A stretch of DNA of 64,000 bases from Candidatus Mycobacterium wuenschmannii (GTDB taxonomy: Bacteria; Actinomycetota; Actinomycetes; Mycobacteriales; Mycobacteriaceae): contig NZ_CP126981.1 in assembly GCF_030252325.1 (NCBI RefSeq), forward strand, positions 1,488,001 through 1,552,000. Direction: 5' to 3'. The notes beneath the pieces were generated by a model that saw nothing but the letters and a program-made list of their open reading frames with translations, ran no database searches and was not told the origin of the DNA. Each line of letters starts with the position of its first letter. Position 1 is the first letter of the stretch. The translations under genes and the position numbers were made by a program. This document shows positions 17,966 through 28,057 of this stretch, piece by piece.

Positions 17966-20938
17966 TCACTCGTCGAAGATCTTGTGCACCACGGCTTTTG
18001 CGCGGCGGGTCACGCGCAGGTAGTTGTCCAGGAATTCGCCGCCGTCGCCGTTCTTGGCCCAGCCGGCGGCGACCGCGACCGTGTTGAGCAGCTTGCCGGG
18101 TCCGGGCAGCTGATCGGTGGGCTTGCCGCGAACCAGCACCAGCGCGTTGCGAGCCCGGGTGGCGGTCAGCCATGCCTCACGCAGCAGGTCGGCGTCCTCG
18201 CCTGCGATCAGGCCCGCCTCCGCGGCGGCGTCGAGGCTCTCCAGCGTCGAGGTGTTGTGCAGCGCCTCGATCTCGCTCGCGAAGCGCAACTGCAGCAGCT
18301 GCACGGTCCATTCGATGTCGGCCAGTCCCCCGCGCCCCAGCTTGGTGTGGGTCTTCGGGTCGGCTCCGCGGGGCAGCCGCTCGGAGTCGACGCGGGCCTT
18401 CATCCGCCGGATCTCGAGCACCGCTTCCGCCGACACTCCGCCGGACGGGTAGCGGATCTTGTCGGCCATGTGCAGGAACCGTTGCCCCAGATCCGCGTCA
18501 CCGGCGACCGCGTCGGCCCGCAGCAACGCCTGGATCTCCCACGACTGCGCCCACTGCCCGTAGTAGGCCTCGTAGGAAGCAAGGGTGCGGACCAGCGGCC
18601 CGCTGCGGCCCTCGGGCCGCAGGTTGGCGTCGACCTCCAACGGCGGGTCGGCGCTGGGGGTGCCCAGCAGCGCGCGGATCTGCTCGGCCACCGTTACCGA
18701 CCACTTCACCGCGTCGGAATCCTGCACGCCGTCGGCCGGCTCGCAGACGAAGAGCACGTCGGCGTCCGACCCGTAGCCGAGTTCGCGACCGCCGAGTCGG
18801 CCCATCCCGATCACCGCGATCGCGGCCGGGGCGACGCCGCTGTCCGGCAGGTTGGCGCGCGTGACCGCGTCCAGCGCGGCCTGCAGCACCGCGACCCACA
18901 CCTCGGTCAGCAGCGCGCAGACGTCGGTGACGTCGAGCATGCCCAGCAGGTCCGCCGACGCGACGCGGGCCAACTCACGACGGCGCAGCGAACGTGCGAT
19001 CGCGATCGCGCGCACCGGGTCGGTCTGTCGGCTCGCCGATGCCACCAGCGCACCGGCCACCGCGCCCGGCTCGACCTCGAGCAGCTTGGGACCCGATGGC
19101 CCGTCGCTGTAGTTCTGCACGACTTCCGGCGCACGCATCAGCAACTCCGGCACGTAAGCCGAGGTGCCCAGCACGTGCATCAAACGCTTGGCCACCGCCG
19201 GCTTGTCACGCAGCGTGGACAGATACCAGCGCTGCGAGACCATCACCTCGCTGATCCGGCGATAGGCCAGCAGCCCGCCGTCGGGATCGGGGCTGTCGGA
19301 CAGCCAGTCCAGCAGGCGGGGCAGCAGCACCGACTGCACCCGGCCGCGGCGACCACTCTGGTTGATCAGGGCGGCCAGATGGGTCAGGGCGCTGTGCGGG
19401 GCCTCGTAGCCCAGCGCGGCCAGCTGACGCTCCGCGGCCGCCGGCGTCATGCCCTGGGAGAACTCCAGGCCTTCTGGCGCAAGCGATTCCAGCAGCGGCT
19501 GGTAGAACAGCTTCGCGTGCAACTTCGACACCCGCATGTGGTGGCGCTTCAGCTCGTCGCGCAGCACGCCCAGCCGATCATGACTGCCGTCGGGACGGAC
19601 GTGGGCGGCGCGGGCCAGCCAGCGCAGCGCCTCGTCATCCTCCGGCGCCGGCAGCATGTGGGTGCGCTTGAGCCGCTGCAGCTGTAGCCGGTGTTCGAGC
19701 AGCCGGAGGAACTCGTAGGACGCGGTCAGGTTCGCGGTGTCGTCACGGCCGACGTAGCCCCCGGCGCCCAGCGCGGCCAGCGCGTCGACCGTCGAAGCGA
19801 CGTGCAGCGAATCGTCGTTGCGGCCGTGGACGAGCTGCAGCAGTTGCACCGCGAACTCGACGTCGCGCAGCCCGCCGCGGCCGAGCTTGAGCTCGCGGTC
19901 GCGGACGTCGGCGGGGACCAGCTGCTCGACCCGGCGGCGCATCGCCTGCACCTCGGGCACGAAATCCTCACGCTCGCAGGCGTTCCAGACCATCGGCATC
20001 AAGGTGTCGATGTATTGCTTGCCGAGTTCCGCGTCGCCGGCGGCGGGCCGGGCCTTCAGCAACGCCTGGAACTCCCACGTCTTGGCCCACTGCTGGTAGT
20101 AAGCCACGTGCGAGTCCAGGGTGCGGACCAGCTCGCCGTGTCGACCCTCCGGCCGCAGCCCGGCGTCCACCTGGAAGAAGGCGTCCGACGCCAGCCGCAT
20201 CAATTCGCCGGCGATCCGCGCGGACGTCGGGTCGGCGGGCTCGGCGACGAAGATGACGTCGACGTCGCTGACGTAATTCAGTTCGCGCGCACCGCATTTG
20301 CCCATCGCGATGATTGCCAGCCGGGGCGGGGTGTCGTCACCGCAGACGGTGGTCTCCGCGACCGACAGCGCGGCACCCAGCGCGGCGTCGGCGAGGTCGG
20401 CCAGATGGGCGCCCACCTCGCGAAACGACAGCACCGGCTCGTTCTCGACCGTCGGCGCCAGATCCAGCGCCGCCAACACCAGCAGCCGGTCGCGGTACAG
20501 CGCGCGCAGCCGCCACACCACCGAGCCCGTGGCGCTGGGCGGTTCGGCGACGCATTCGGCGAAGGCGGCCCGCAGTCGCTCGGGTGACGGCAGCTTCACG
20601 TTGCCCTGCAACAAGTGCCACGAAGACGGGTGCGCGACCAGATGGTCGCCCAGCGCCAGCGACGACCCGAGAACGCCGAACAGCCGGCCGCGCAGGCAAC
20701 GGTCCGCGGCCAGCGCGTCGTTCAGTTCAGCCCAGCCGTCGCCGAGCGCCTCGGCGAGCCGGACCGTCGCACACAGCGCGGCGTCAGCGTCGGGCGCGCG
20801 CGACAACGACCACAGGACGTCGATGTGTTCTTCGGTGTTCCAACCCAGCTGCGCCACATTCGCGCTCGCCCGGTCGTCGACCAACCCGAGCCGGCCGAGG
20901 CTGGGGACCTTGGGCCGATCTGTCACTGGCTGGTTCAC
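17966..20938 (-). CDS. glnE: Glutamine synthetase adenylyltransferase/deadenylylase
   Basis: Bifunctional enzyme that adds and removes AMP on glutamine synthetase, matching GlnA1 Y406 in this window. The 990 residues contain two nucleotidyltransferase modules: the N-terminal deadenylylase with [13 protein letters not shown] and the C-terminal adenylylase with [15 protein letters not shown], each followed by a GlnD/PII-uridylyltransferase-type helical domain. Family length is about 950-1000 (Rv2221c 994). Start is GTG at 20938 ([19 protein letters not shown]). glnA2 lies 60 bp upstream on the same strand, so the two are probably cotranscribed. GlnE is essential in M. tuberculosis. Confidence 0.97.
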   Translation of the reverse strand: MNQPVTDRPKVPSLGRLGLVDDRASANVAQLGWNTEEHIDVLWSLSRAPDADAALCATVRLAEALGDGWAELNDALAADRCLRGRLFGVLGSSLALGDHLVAHPSSWHLLQGNVKLPSPERLRAAFAECVAEPPSATGSVVWRLRALYRDRLLVLAALDLAPTVENEPVLSFREVGAHLADLADAALGAALSVAETTVCGDDTPPRLAIIAMGKCGARELNYVSDVDVIFVAEPADPTSARIAGELMRLASDAFFQVDAGLRPEGRHGELVRTLDSHVAYYQQWAKTWEFQALLKARPAAGDAELGKQYIDTLMPMVWNACEREDFVPEVQAMRRRVEQLVPADVRDRELKLGRGGLRDVEFAVQLLQLVHGRNDDSLHVASTVDALAALGAGGYVGRDDTANLTASYEFLRLLEHRLQLQRLKRTHMLPAPEDDEALRWLARAAHVRPDGSHDRLGVLRDELKRHHMRVSKLHAKLFYQPLLESLAPEGLEFSQGMTPAAAERQLAALGYEAPHSALTHLAALINQSGRRGRVQSVLLPRLLDWLSDSPDPDGGLLAYRRISEVMVSQRWYLSTLRDKPAVAKRLMHVLGTSAYVPELLMRAPEVVQNYSDGPSGPKLLEVEPGAVAGALVASASRQTDPVRAIAIARSLRRRELARVASADLLGMLDVTDVCALLTEVWVAVLQAALDAVTRANLPDSGVAPAAIAVIGMGRLGGRELGYGSDADVLFVCEPADGVQDSDAVKWSVTVAEQIRALLGTPSADPPLEVDANLRPEGRSGPLVRTLASYEAYYGQWAQSWEIQALLRADAVAGDADLGQRFLHMADKIRYPSGGVSAEAVLEIRRMKARVDSERLPRGADPKTHTKLGRGGLADIEWTVQLLQLRFASEIEALHNTSTLESLDAAAEAGLIAGEDADLLREAWLTATRARNALVLVRGKPTDQLPGPGKLLNTVAVAAGWAKNGDGGEFLDNYLRVTRRAKAVVHKIFDE

Positions 20939-20997
20939 GTCTTCGACGGTAGCGCAGATGGCTTTCGATCTGGCTGGGTCCTAATTACCGGCATCGG

Positions 20998-22335
20998 CTA
21001 CAGCGAGATGTAGGTCTTCAACTCGTACGGCGTGACGTGGCGGCGGTAGTTCGCCCACTCCGTGCGCTTGTTGCGCAGGAAGAAGTCGAACACGTGCTCC
21101 CCCAGCGCTTCTGCGACGAGTTCGGAGCCCTCCATCGCGCGCAGCGCCTCGTCGAGGCTGGACGGCAGTTCGCGGTAACCCATCGCGCGTCGTTCGGTCG
21201 GCGTGAGGTCCCAGACGTTGTCCTCGGCCTGCGGGCCCAGCACGTAGCCCTTCTCGACGCCGCGCAGCCCGGCGGCCAGCAGCACGGCGAACGCCAGATA
21301 CGGGTTGCAGGCCGAGTCGGGGCTGCGCACCTCGATGCGGCGCGACGACGTCTTGTGCGGGCTGTACATCGGGATGCGCACCAGCGCAGAGCGGTTGGCC
21401 GCGCCCCACGACGCCGCGGTCGGCGCCTCCCCGCCGAGCACCAGCCGTTTGTAGGAGTTCACCCACTGGTTGGTGACGGCGCTGATCTCGCTGGCGTGTT
21501 CGAGGATGCCGGCGATGAACGACTTGGCGACGTCGGACAGTTGCAGCGGGTCGTCCGGGCTGTGGAAGGCGTTGACCTCACCCTCGAACAGACTCATGTG
21601 GGTGTGCATCGCGGAGCCGGGGTATTGGCCAAAAGGCTTGGGCATGAAGGTCGCTCGTGACCGCTCGGTCAGCGCGACCTCTTTGATCAGGTAGCGGAAC
21701 GTCATCACGTTGTCCGCCATCGACAGCGCGTCGGCGAAGCGCAGGTCGATCTCCTGCTGGCCGGGAGCACCTTCGTGATGGCTGAATTCCACCGAGATGC
21801 CCATGGATTCCAGCGCGTCGATCGCGTGCCGGCGGAAGTTGCCCGCGCTGTGCACGGCCTGGTCGAAATAGCCGGCGTTGTCAGCCGGGACGGGTTCGGA
21901 CCCGTCCTCCGGGCCGGCTTCCAACAGGAAGAACTCGATCTCGGGGTGGATGTAGCAGGAGAAACCGAGGTCGTTGGCCTTGCCTAGCTGACGACGCAGC
22001 ACGTGGCGGGGGTCGGCCCACGACGGCGAGCCGTCGGGCATCTTGATGTCGCAGAACATCCGCGCCGAGTGGTGGTGGCCGCTGCGGGTGGTCCAGGGCA
22101 ACACCTGGAAGGTCGACGGGTCCGGATGCGCGACGGTGTCGGATTCCGAGACGCGGGCGAAGCCCTCGATCGACGACCCGTCGAACCCGATGCCTTCTTC
22201 GAAGGCGCCCTCAAGCTCGGCGGGCGCGATCGCGACAGACTTGAGGAAACCGAGCACATCGGTAAACCACAGCCGGACGAATCGGATGTCCCGTTCTTCC
22301 AGCGTGCGGAGCACGAATTCCTTTTGTCGATCCAT
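20998..22335 (-). CDS. glnA2: Glutamine synthetase-like enzyme, type I
   Basis: A second type I synthetase of 445 residues. It keeps the core motifs FDGSSIEGFARV, HPEIEFFLLE, GSAMHTHMSLF and the Arg-rich RIEVRSPDS. At the position of the GlnA1 adenylylation Tyr it reads DNVWDLTPTE, so Trp replaces Tyr and GlnE should not regulate it, despite lying next to glnE. ATG at 22335 gives MDRQKEF as in M. tuberculosis; an ATG six codons upstream is less likely. A GlnR-type box and a CATACT element lie just upstream, implying a very short or absent leader. Actual substrate is uncertain in mycobacteria. Confidence 0.95.
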   Translation of the reverse strand: MDRQKEFVLRTLEERDIRFVRLWFTDVLGFLKSVAIAPAELEGAFEEGIGFDGSSIEGFARVSESDTVAHPDPSTFQVLPWTTRSGHHHSARMFCDIKMPDGSPSWADPRHVLRRQLGKANDLGFSCYIHPEIEFFLLEAGPEDGSEPVPADNAGYFDQAVHSAGNFRRHAIDALESMGISVEFSHHEGAPGQQEIDLRFADALSMADNVMTFRYLIKEVALTERSRATFMPKPFGQYPGSAMHTHMSLFEGEVNAFHSPDDPLQLSDVAKSFIAGILEHASEISAVTNQWVNSYKRLVLGGEAPTAASWGAANRSALVRIPMYSPHKTSSRRIEVRSPDSACNPYLAFAVLLAAGLRGVEKGYVLGPQAEDNVWDLTPTERRAMGYRELPSSLDEALRAMEGSELVAEALGEHVFDFFLRNKRTEWANYRRHVTPYELKTYISL

Positions 22336-22358
22336 ACCTGGAACAGTATGCATGCAGC

Positions 22359-22374
22359 GTTAAATCTGTGTTAC
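22359..22374 (-). promoter_or_regulatory. GlnR-type box upstream of glnA2
   Basis: On the gene strand it reads GTAAC-ACAGAT-TTAAC, fitting AC-N9-AC and sharing CAGAT with the distal glnA1 box. It ends 24 bp before the glnA2 ATG, upstream of a possible -10 CATACT. Confidence 0.5.
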
Positions 22375-22383
22375 CGGCGCGGC

Positions 22384-23913
22384 CTAACACCGTAAGTTTC
22401 CCGGCGCGATGCCGTCCACCAAATAGCGGGTCACGGCGCCGTCGACGCAGTCGTTTCCGGTGAAGGTCACCGTGTGCTGGGTGCCTTCGAAGGTGATCAG
22501 GTTGGCCCCGAGTTGACGGGCCAGATCGACGCCGGCCTGATACGGCGTGGCGGGGTCGTGCGTCGTGGAGACGACGACGGTCTTGTTCGGCGCCACGGGT
22601 GCGGCAGGCTGTGGTGACGACGTGGGCGGGACCGGCCACAGCGCGCACAGGTCGCGCGGCGCGTGACCGGTGAAGTGGCCGTAGGACGAGAACGGCGCGA
22701 CCTGCCGGATCTGGCGGTCCACGTCGGCCCAGGCCGCCGGGTCGGTCGGTTCGGGGGCGTCGACGCAGCGGATCGCGTTGAACGCGTCCTGCGAGCTGTT
22801 GTAGTGCCCGTGCGCGTCGCGGCCGTAGTACTCGTCGGCCAGCGTCAGCAGGTCGCCGGGATCGGAGCCGCGCCGCAGACCCAGCAGTCCGCTGGTGAGG
22901 AACTTCCAGAACTGCGGCGTGTACAGCGCGTTGATGGTTCCGGTCAGGGCGTCGGAGTAGCCGAGGGGACGGTTCTCCGACGTCGGTGCGGGCCGGGTCA
23001 CCAGCGGGTCGATCAGCTGGTGATAGCGCGCGACAAACTGATTCGGGTCGGTGCCCAAGGGGCAGTCGGTCGACCGGGCGCAGTCGGCGGCGTAGTCGTT
23101 GAATGCCGTCTGAAAGCCGGCCTGCTGGTGGATCAGCTCGTCGATGGGGCCGACGCTCGGGTCGATCGCCCCGTCGAGGACCATCGCCCGGACGTGGTCG
23201 CCGAACCGCTCGACATAGGCGGTCCCGAGTTCGGTGCCGTAGCTGTAGCCCAGGTAGTTGATCTGGTCGTCACCGAGCGCCTGGCGCACCGCATCCATAT
23301 CGCGTGCGGCAGAAGCGGTTCCGACATTCTCGAGGAACGCCGAGCCGTTGCGGGCAACGCAGCGCTGCGCGATCTGCTTGTAGATCTGCTCGATGTGCGC
23401 GACACCCGCGGGGCTGTAGTCGACCATCGGCTCGCGGCGGTACGCGTCGAATTCCGCGTCGGTCTGGCAGTGCACGCCCGGGGTGGAGTGGCCCACGCCG
23501 CGGGGGTCGAAGCCGACCAGGTCGAAGCGCCGGCTGACTTCCGAGCCTGTCAGCTGACCGCCCATTGCGGCGACCATGTCGACCGCCGAGGCGCCCGGGC
23601 CGCCGGGGTTGACCAGCAGCGCGCCCAACCGCGGGCCGGTCGCGGGTACCCGGATCACCGCGATGTGCACTTGCGCGCCAGCGGGATTCGCGTAGTCGAC
23701 CGGGACGTCGACAACGCCGCACTGCGCGCTGGGAACGTCTGCGGGGGTTTTGATGACCTGGCTGCAACTCCCCCAATTCAGCTGCGGCGCAACGGTGTCA
23801 AACCCGGGCGTCGCGCCGGCCGGCGGCATCGCGGCCACCGCCGTCGTGAGCATGAGGGAAAACAGCGCAGGGCTCATCGGTCTCATGCGCCACATGGGGG
23901 TCAATCGTGGCAT
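22384..23913 (-). CDS. Secreted alpha/beta hydrolase, tripeptidyl aminopeptidase type (Rv2223c-like)
   Basis: Exported serine hydrolase related to Hip1. A signal peptide is present (MRPMSPALFSLMLTTAVAAM, cleavage near PAGA); unlike the neighbour there is no lipobox, so the protein should be soluble or wall-associated. Catalytic triad: S224 in LGYSYGTE, Asp in TTHDPATPY and His in EGTQHTVTF; NPGGPGAS gives the oxyanion loop. The 509-residue length assumes the first ATG; ATGs at 23895 and 23886 are also possible. It lies 63 bp downstream of its paralogue on the same strand. The physiological substrate is unknown. Confidence 0.93.
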   Translation of the reverse strand: MPRLTPMWRMRPMSPALFSLMLTTAVAAMPPAGATPGFDTVAPQLNWGSCSQVIKTPADVPSAQCGVVDVPVDYANPAGAQVHIAVIRVPATGPRLGALLVNPGGPGASAVDMVAAMGGQLTGSEVSRRFDLVGFDPRGVGHSTPGVHCQTDAEFDAYRREPMVDYSPAGVAHIEQIYKQIAQRCVARNGSAFLENVGTASAARDMDAVRQALGDDQINYLGYSYGTELGTAYVERFGDHVRAMVLDGAIDPSVGPIDELIHQQAGFQTAFNDYAADCARSTDCPLGTDPNQFVARYHQLIDPLVTRPAPTSENRPLGYSDALTGTINALYTPQFWKFLTSGLLGLRRGSDPGDLLTLADEYYGRDAHGHYNSSQDAFNAIRCVDAPEPTDPAAWADVDRQIRQVAPFSSYGHFTGHAPRDLCALWPVPPTSSPQPAAPVAPNKTVVVSTTHDPATPYQAGVDLARQLGANLITFEGTQHTVTFTGNDCVDGAVTRYLVDGIAPGNLRC

Positions 23914-23976
23914 GCGTCGGCCACGGGCCGTGATCGGTATTGGTCACACCTTGGTCTCGTTATCGGCGCAGTGCCG

Positions 23977-25542
23977 TTAGCACTTGGCCCCTTTGGACGG
24001 CACGGTGCCGCTGACGAGGTAGGCCGTCGCGTAGTCGTCGATGCAGCTGTTGCCCTGGAAGACGACCGTGTGCTGGGTGCCGTCGAAGGTGAGCAGTCCG
24101 CCGTTGAGCTGCTTGGACAGGTCGACGCCGGCTTGATACGGCGTTGCCGGGTCGTGCGTGGTCGACACGACCAACGTCGGCGTCAGGCCGGGCACCGAGA
24201 TGGTGTGCGGCTTGCTGGTCGGCGGCACCGGCCAAAACGCGCAGGTGCCGAGCGGGGCGTGACCGGTGAAGGTGCCGTAGTTCATGAACGGCGCGACCTC
24301 CCGCGAGCGGCGGTCCTCGTCGATGACCTTGGCCCGGTCCTTGACCGGTGGCTGGTCGACGCAGTTGACCGCGACGCGGGCGTCGGTGGAGTTGCTGTAA
24401 TGCCCGTGCTTGTCGCGCCGCATGTAGAGGTCGGCCAGCTCGAGCATGACGTCGCCGCGGTGGCGGGACAGCTCGGTCAGCGCGGTCGTCAGGTGATGCC
24501 AGAACGTCGGCGAATAGAGCGCCATGATGGTGCCGATGATCGCGTCGCTGTAATTGAGCCCGCGGCCGTCCTTGGTCTTCAGTGGGATGCCACGCATCGG
24601 GTTGTTCTTGTCGATCATCGGAAACACCAGATTGTGGTACACGTCAACGGCTTTCGCCGGATCGGTGCCCAATGGGCAGGTCGGCGACTTGGCGCAGTCC
24701 TTGGCGTAGTCGTTGAAGGCGTCCTGAAAACCCTTGGCCTGCCGCAGATCCGCCTCGACGGGATCGGCGTTGGGGTCGATCGCGCCGTCCAGGATCATCG
24801 CGCGGACGTTCTTCGGGAAGGCCTCTGCGTACGCGGAGCCGATCCGGGTGCCGTAGGAGTAGCCGAGGAACGTCAGCTTGCTGTCGCCCAACGCCTCCCG
24901 GATGGCATCCAAATCGCGCGCGACGTTGTCGGTTCCGACGTTGGCGAGGAACTTCTTGCCCATCTTGGCGATGCAGCGGTCGATGTACTCCTTGGTTTCC
25001 TGCTCGATGTGCGCGACACCGGCCGGGCTGTAGTCGACGCCGGTCTCCTTGCGTAACCGGTCGTTGTCGGCGTCGGAGTTGCACCAGACCGCCGGCCGCG
25101 ACGTCGCCACCCCGCGTGGGTCGAACCCGACCAGGTCGAAGCGTTCCCGGATCTGCGGCGGCAACGAGGCCACCAGCCCCACCGCGGCTTCGATGCCCGA
25201 CTCCCCCGGCCCGCCGGGGTTGATCACCAGCGAACCGATCTTGTCCCGCGTCGCCGGGAAGCGGACCAGCCCCAGCGTCGTCGCGTCCCCGGTGCGGTGC
25301 CGGTAGTCGACGGGCACAGCGAGCTTGCCGCACTGCACGCCGCTGGGCAGCTTCGCGGGCGCACCATTGCCACCGGCGACCCGGCACGGTCCCCACTCGA
25401 TCGGCTGGCCGACCTTGGGCCCGTACATCACCGCGCGGCCCTTGACCACCTGAGTGCAGCTGGCCAGCGTCACGGTCGTCACCGCAAGCACGGTCCAGAG
25501 CAGCATCGTGCGCGCGAACTTGCCGCGGCGAGGGGTCCCCAT
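23977..25542 (-). CDS. hip1: Cell-envelope lipoprotein serine protease Hip1/CaeA
   Basis: Surface protease/esterase; in M. tuberculosis (Rv2224c) it cleaves GroEL2 and dampens host responses. Signal sequence followed by lipobox VTLASC puts the lipidated Cys at residue 29. Catalytic residues: S229 in LGYSYGTR, Asp in TTHDPATPY and His in GTQHTVVF, with the oxyanion loop NPGGPGES. 521 residues from ATG at 25542 (MGTPRRGKF); an ATG nine bases upstream is possible. A paralogue without lipobox lies immediately downstream, and extra Cys pairs are shared between the two. Confidence 0.95.
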   Translation of the reverse strand: MGTPRRGKFARTMLLWTVLAVTTVTLASCTQVVKGRAVMYGPKVGQPIEWGPCRVAGGNGAPAKLPSGVQCGKLAVPVDYRHRTGDATTLGLVRFPATRDKIGSLVINPGGPGESGIEAAVGLVASLPPQIRERFDLVGFDPRGVATSRPAVWCNSDADNDRLRKETGVDYSPAGVAHIEQETKEYIDRCIAKMGKKFLANVGTDNVARDLDAIREALGDSKLTFLGYSYGTRIGSAYAEAFPKNVRAMILDGAIDPNADPVEADLRQAKGFQDAFNDYAKDCAKSPTCPLGTDPAKAVDVYHNLVFPMIDKNNPMRGIPLKTKDGRGLNYSDAIIGTIMALYSPTFWHHLTTALTELSRHRGDVMLELADLYMRRDKHGHYSNSTDARVAVNCVDQPPVKDRAKVIDEDRRSREVAPFMNYGTFTGHAPLGTCAFWPVPPTSKPHTISVPGLTPTLVVSTTHDPATPYQAGVDLSKQLNGGLLTFDGTQHTVVFQGNSCIDDYATAYLVSGTVPSKGAKC

Positions 25543-25591
25543 GGCACACATGCTGCCATGAGCCGACGAAGTGCCCGGGGCGATGGGGCGT

Positions 25592-26983
25592 CTAACGTGT
25601 CGCGAGCAGCAGTTCTTCCATTCCGACCGCGAAGTCGTCGGCCAGCTCCCACAGGTCCGGCAGCAGTTCGGGGCAGGCGATGATGCCGACGTCGAGTTTG
25701 CCGGTCAGCGACATTACGGTGATATTGAGCCCCGAGCCCTGGAAGATCGGACCCAGCGGATACATGGCCTTGACCTCGCTGCCGAGGAAGTACAGCGGCA
25801 CCTGCGGCCCGGGCACGTTGGAGATCACCAGGTTGTGCACCGGGATGCGCTTGGTGAGGCTGGTGCGCGCGTACGCCCGCATCGCCATCCCGAACACCGC
25901 GGGCGCGGCGAACTGCGACCAGTCCTGCAACAACGTGGCCTTGATCGCCGAACTATGTTGCTTGGCAACCGAATTCGCGTCAGCGATGGCCCTGATGCGC
26001 TCGACCGGGTCGGCGATGTGGGTCTGCAGGCTGGAGAACATGCCCGAAACCTGGTTGCGCCCGGGCCGATCCGACTTCCCGTGCACCGAGACCGGGACCA
26101 TGGCCACCAGCGACGATTCGGGCAGTTCGCCGCGGTCGATCAGGAACTGGCGCAGCACGCCGGACACCAGCGCCATCACCACGTCGTTGACCTTGACGTC
26201 GAAGTAGTCCTTGACCTTCTTGATGTCCTCGAGGTCCAACTGCGCGTAGGCAATGTTGCGGTGCGAGGTGATGGTGTCGTTGAACGCGGTCCGCGGCGCC
26301 GCGAACGGGGGTGCCATGGTCTGGCCGCTGCGGGCCCGCAGCACCGTCTTGACCACGGTCGACGCGGTGTCGGTCAGCGCATTGGCGAACCGCAGCGGCC
26401 GGGCCGCGAACTTCACCGCACCCGTCAGCGCGATCTCGAGTTCGTTGCCGCCACCGACGCCGTCGACCGGATCCGGGGCGGGCGCGTCGGCCTCGGTGCT
26501 GCACAGCTGCGACATCAGGTTGGCGCCCGTCACGCCGTCCACCGCGGCGTGGTGCACCTTCGTCATGACCGCCAGCCGGCCGCCCTGCTGGGCGTCGGTG
26601 CCCGCGACGCCCTCGATGACCCACATCTCCCACAGCGGCCGCGTCCGGTCCAACGGCAACGAGGCGATGTGGCCGGCGATCTCGGCGAGCTCGATCCGGC
26701 CGCCCGGCGGCGGCAGGCCGATCCGGTGCAGATGCCGGCTCACGTCAAAGTCGTTGTCCTCCACCCACACCGGGTGATCCAGGTTGAAGGTGCTGTCGGC
26801 CAGCTTCTCGCGGAATTCCGGCATTGCCTTGATACGCAATGCCAATTCGTCACGGAGCCGGTCAAAGGTGTAGCCACCGGGCATCGTCGACGTGTCGAGC
26901 TCGAGGATCGAGCAGACATGCAACGGCTGGGCGGGGGTTTCGAGATACAGGAAGCTGGCGTCGAGTCCGCTGAGGCGCTGCAT
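25592..26983 (-). CDS. Wax ester synthase/diacylglycerol acyltransferase (WS/DGAT)
   Basis: Transfers acyl groups from acyl-CoA to diacylglycerol or a fatty alcohol to make triacylglycerol or wax ester. The 463-residue protein has the catalytic HHAAVDG (H144, H145, D149) with the N-terminal signature RLSGLDASFLYLET, the PLWEMWVIEGV segment, and the C-terminal ISNVPGPQVPLYF block. One of the many mycobacterial Tgs-type paralogues; the individual name cannot be assigned. It lies 49 bp upstream of hip1 on the same strand, possibly cotranscribed, and is divergent from panB. Confidence 0.93.
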   Translation of the reverse strand: MQRLSGLDASFLYLETPAQPLHVCSILELDTSTMPGGYTFDRLRDELALRIKAMPEFREKLADSTFNLDHPVWVEDNDFDVSRHLHRIGLPPPGGRIELAEIAGHIASLPLDRTRPLWEMWVIEGVAGTDAQQGGRLAVMTKVHHAAVDGVTGANLMSQLCSTEADAPAPDPVDGVGGGNELEIALTGAVKFAARPLRFANALTDTASTVVKTVLRARSGQTMAPPFAAPRTAFNDTITSHRNIAYAQLDLEDIKKVKDYFDVKVNDVVMALVSGVLRQFLIDRGELPESSLVAMVPVSVHGKSDRPGRNQVSGMFSSLQTHIADPVERIRAIADANSVAKQHSSAIKATLLQDWSQFAAPAVFGMAMRAYARTSLTKRIPVHNLVISNVPGPQVPLYFLGSEVKAMYPLGPIFQGSGLNITVMSLTGKLDVGIIACPELLPDLWELADDFAVGMEELLLATR

Positions 26984-27166
26984 GGGCCGATGGTATGTCC
27001 GGCACCGAGGGGCGGTACCCGAATCGGCCGATGGGGACCGGTGTGAGGAAGTCCACTGGGCCGGTGGTCCACGCGGAGGGCCGCAGGTGGCACACTGGTC
27101 AGGTCAGACGAACCCGGGGACCCGGATGGGCCTCGAGGATCGAACCGACCACCACTAGGGACAATG

Positions 27167-28015
27167 ATGTCTGAACAGACTGTTTATGGTGCCCACTCCT
27201 CGTCGCAGAACGATGCACCACGGGCCAAGACCCGCATTCACCACCTGCAGAAAATGAAGGCCGAAGGCCACAAGTGGGCGATGCTCACGGCCTACGACTA
27301 CTCCTCCGCCCGCGTCTTCGACGACGCCGGCATCCCGGTGCTGCTGGTCGGCGACTCCGCCGCCAACGTCGTATACGGCTACGACACCACCGTGCCGGTC
27401 TCGGTCGACGAACTCATCCCCCTGGTGCGCGGCGTGGTGCGCGGCGCCCCGCACGCCCTGGTGGTCGCCGACCTACCGTTCGGCAGCTACGAGGCCGGCC
27501 CCGCTGCCGCACTCGAGGTGGCGATCCGCTTCATGAAGGAAGCGGGCGCGCACGCGGTGAAGCTGGAAGGTGGCGAGCGGGTTGCCCCGCAGATCGCCGC
27601 CCTGTCCGCGGCCGGCATTCCGGTGATGGCCCACATCGGGTTCACCCCGCAGAGCGTCAACACCCTCGGCGGTTTCCGGGTGCAGGGCCGCGGCGACGCC
27701 GCCGAGCAGACCATCCACGACGCGATCGCCGTCGCCGAGGCCGGCGCGTTCGCCGTGGTCATGGAGATGGTGCCCGCCGAGCTGGCCACCCAGATCACCG
27801 GCAAGCTGACCATTCCCACGGTGGGAATCGGCGCGGGCCGCAACTGCGACGCCCAGGTGCTGGTCTGGCAGGACATGGCCGGTCTCACCAGCGGCAAGAC
27901 CGCCAAGTTCGTCAAGCGCTTCGGTGATGTCGGCGGCGAATTGCACCGCGCGGCAACGCAGTACGCGGATGAGGTCGCATCGGGCGCATTCCCCGACGAC
28001 GAGCACAGCTTCTAG
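27167..28015 (+). CDS. panB: 3-methyl-2-oxobutanoate hydroxymethyltransferase
   Basis: First step of pantothenate, hence CoA, synthesis: adds hydroxymethyl from methylene-tetrahydrofolate to ketoisovalerate. The sequence has [17 protein letters not shown], the metal-binding [23 protein letters not shown] and [12 protein letters not shown], a complete decameric TIM-barrel type enzyme of 282 residues. Two adjacent ATGs occur at 27164 and 27167; the second gives MSEQTVYG as in M. tuberculosis and better spacing to TAGGGAC. The CYTH-CHAD gene follows after 42 bp. Confidence 0.97.
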   Translation: MSEQTVYGAHSSSQNDAPRAKTRIHHLQKMKAEGHKWAMLTAYDYSSARVFDDAGIPVLLVGDSAANVVYGYDTTVPVSVDELIPLVRGVVRGAPHALVVADLPFGSYEAGPAAALEVAIRFMKEAGAHAVKLEGGERVAPQIAALSAAGIPVMAHIGFTPQSVNTLGGFRVQGRGDAAEQTIHDAIAVAEAGAFAVVMEMVPAELATQITGKLTIPTVGIGAGRNCDAQVLVWQDMAGLTSGKTAKFVKRFGDVGGELHRAATQYADEVASGAFPDDEHSF

Positions 28016-28057
28016 CTATTGGTTTAGCCGTCGTCTAGGCGTGGCACGCTTACCGCC

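Noticed and set aside
17939..19687. Open frame antisense to glnE
   Set aside because: Arg/Gln/His-rich shadow of a fully conserved gene; no ribosome site or domain.
22663..25056. About 800-codon open frame antisense to both Hip1-type genes
   Set aside because: Low-complexity Arg/Val/Gly composition without motifs, while the opposite strand carries two complete catalytic hydrolases.
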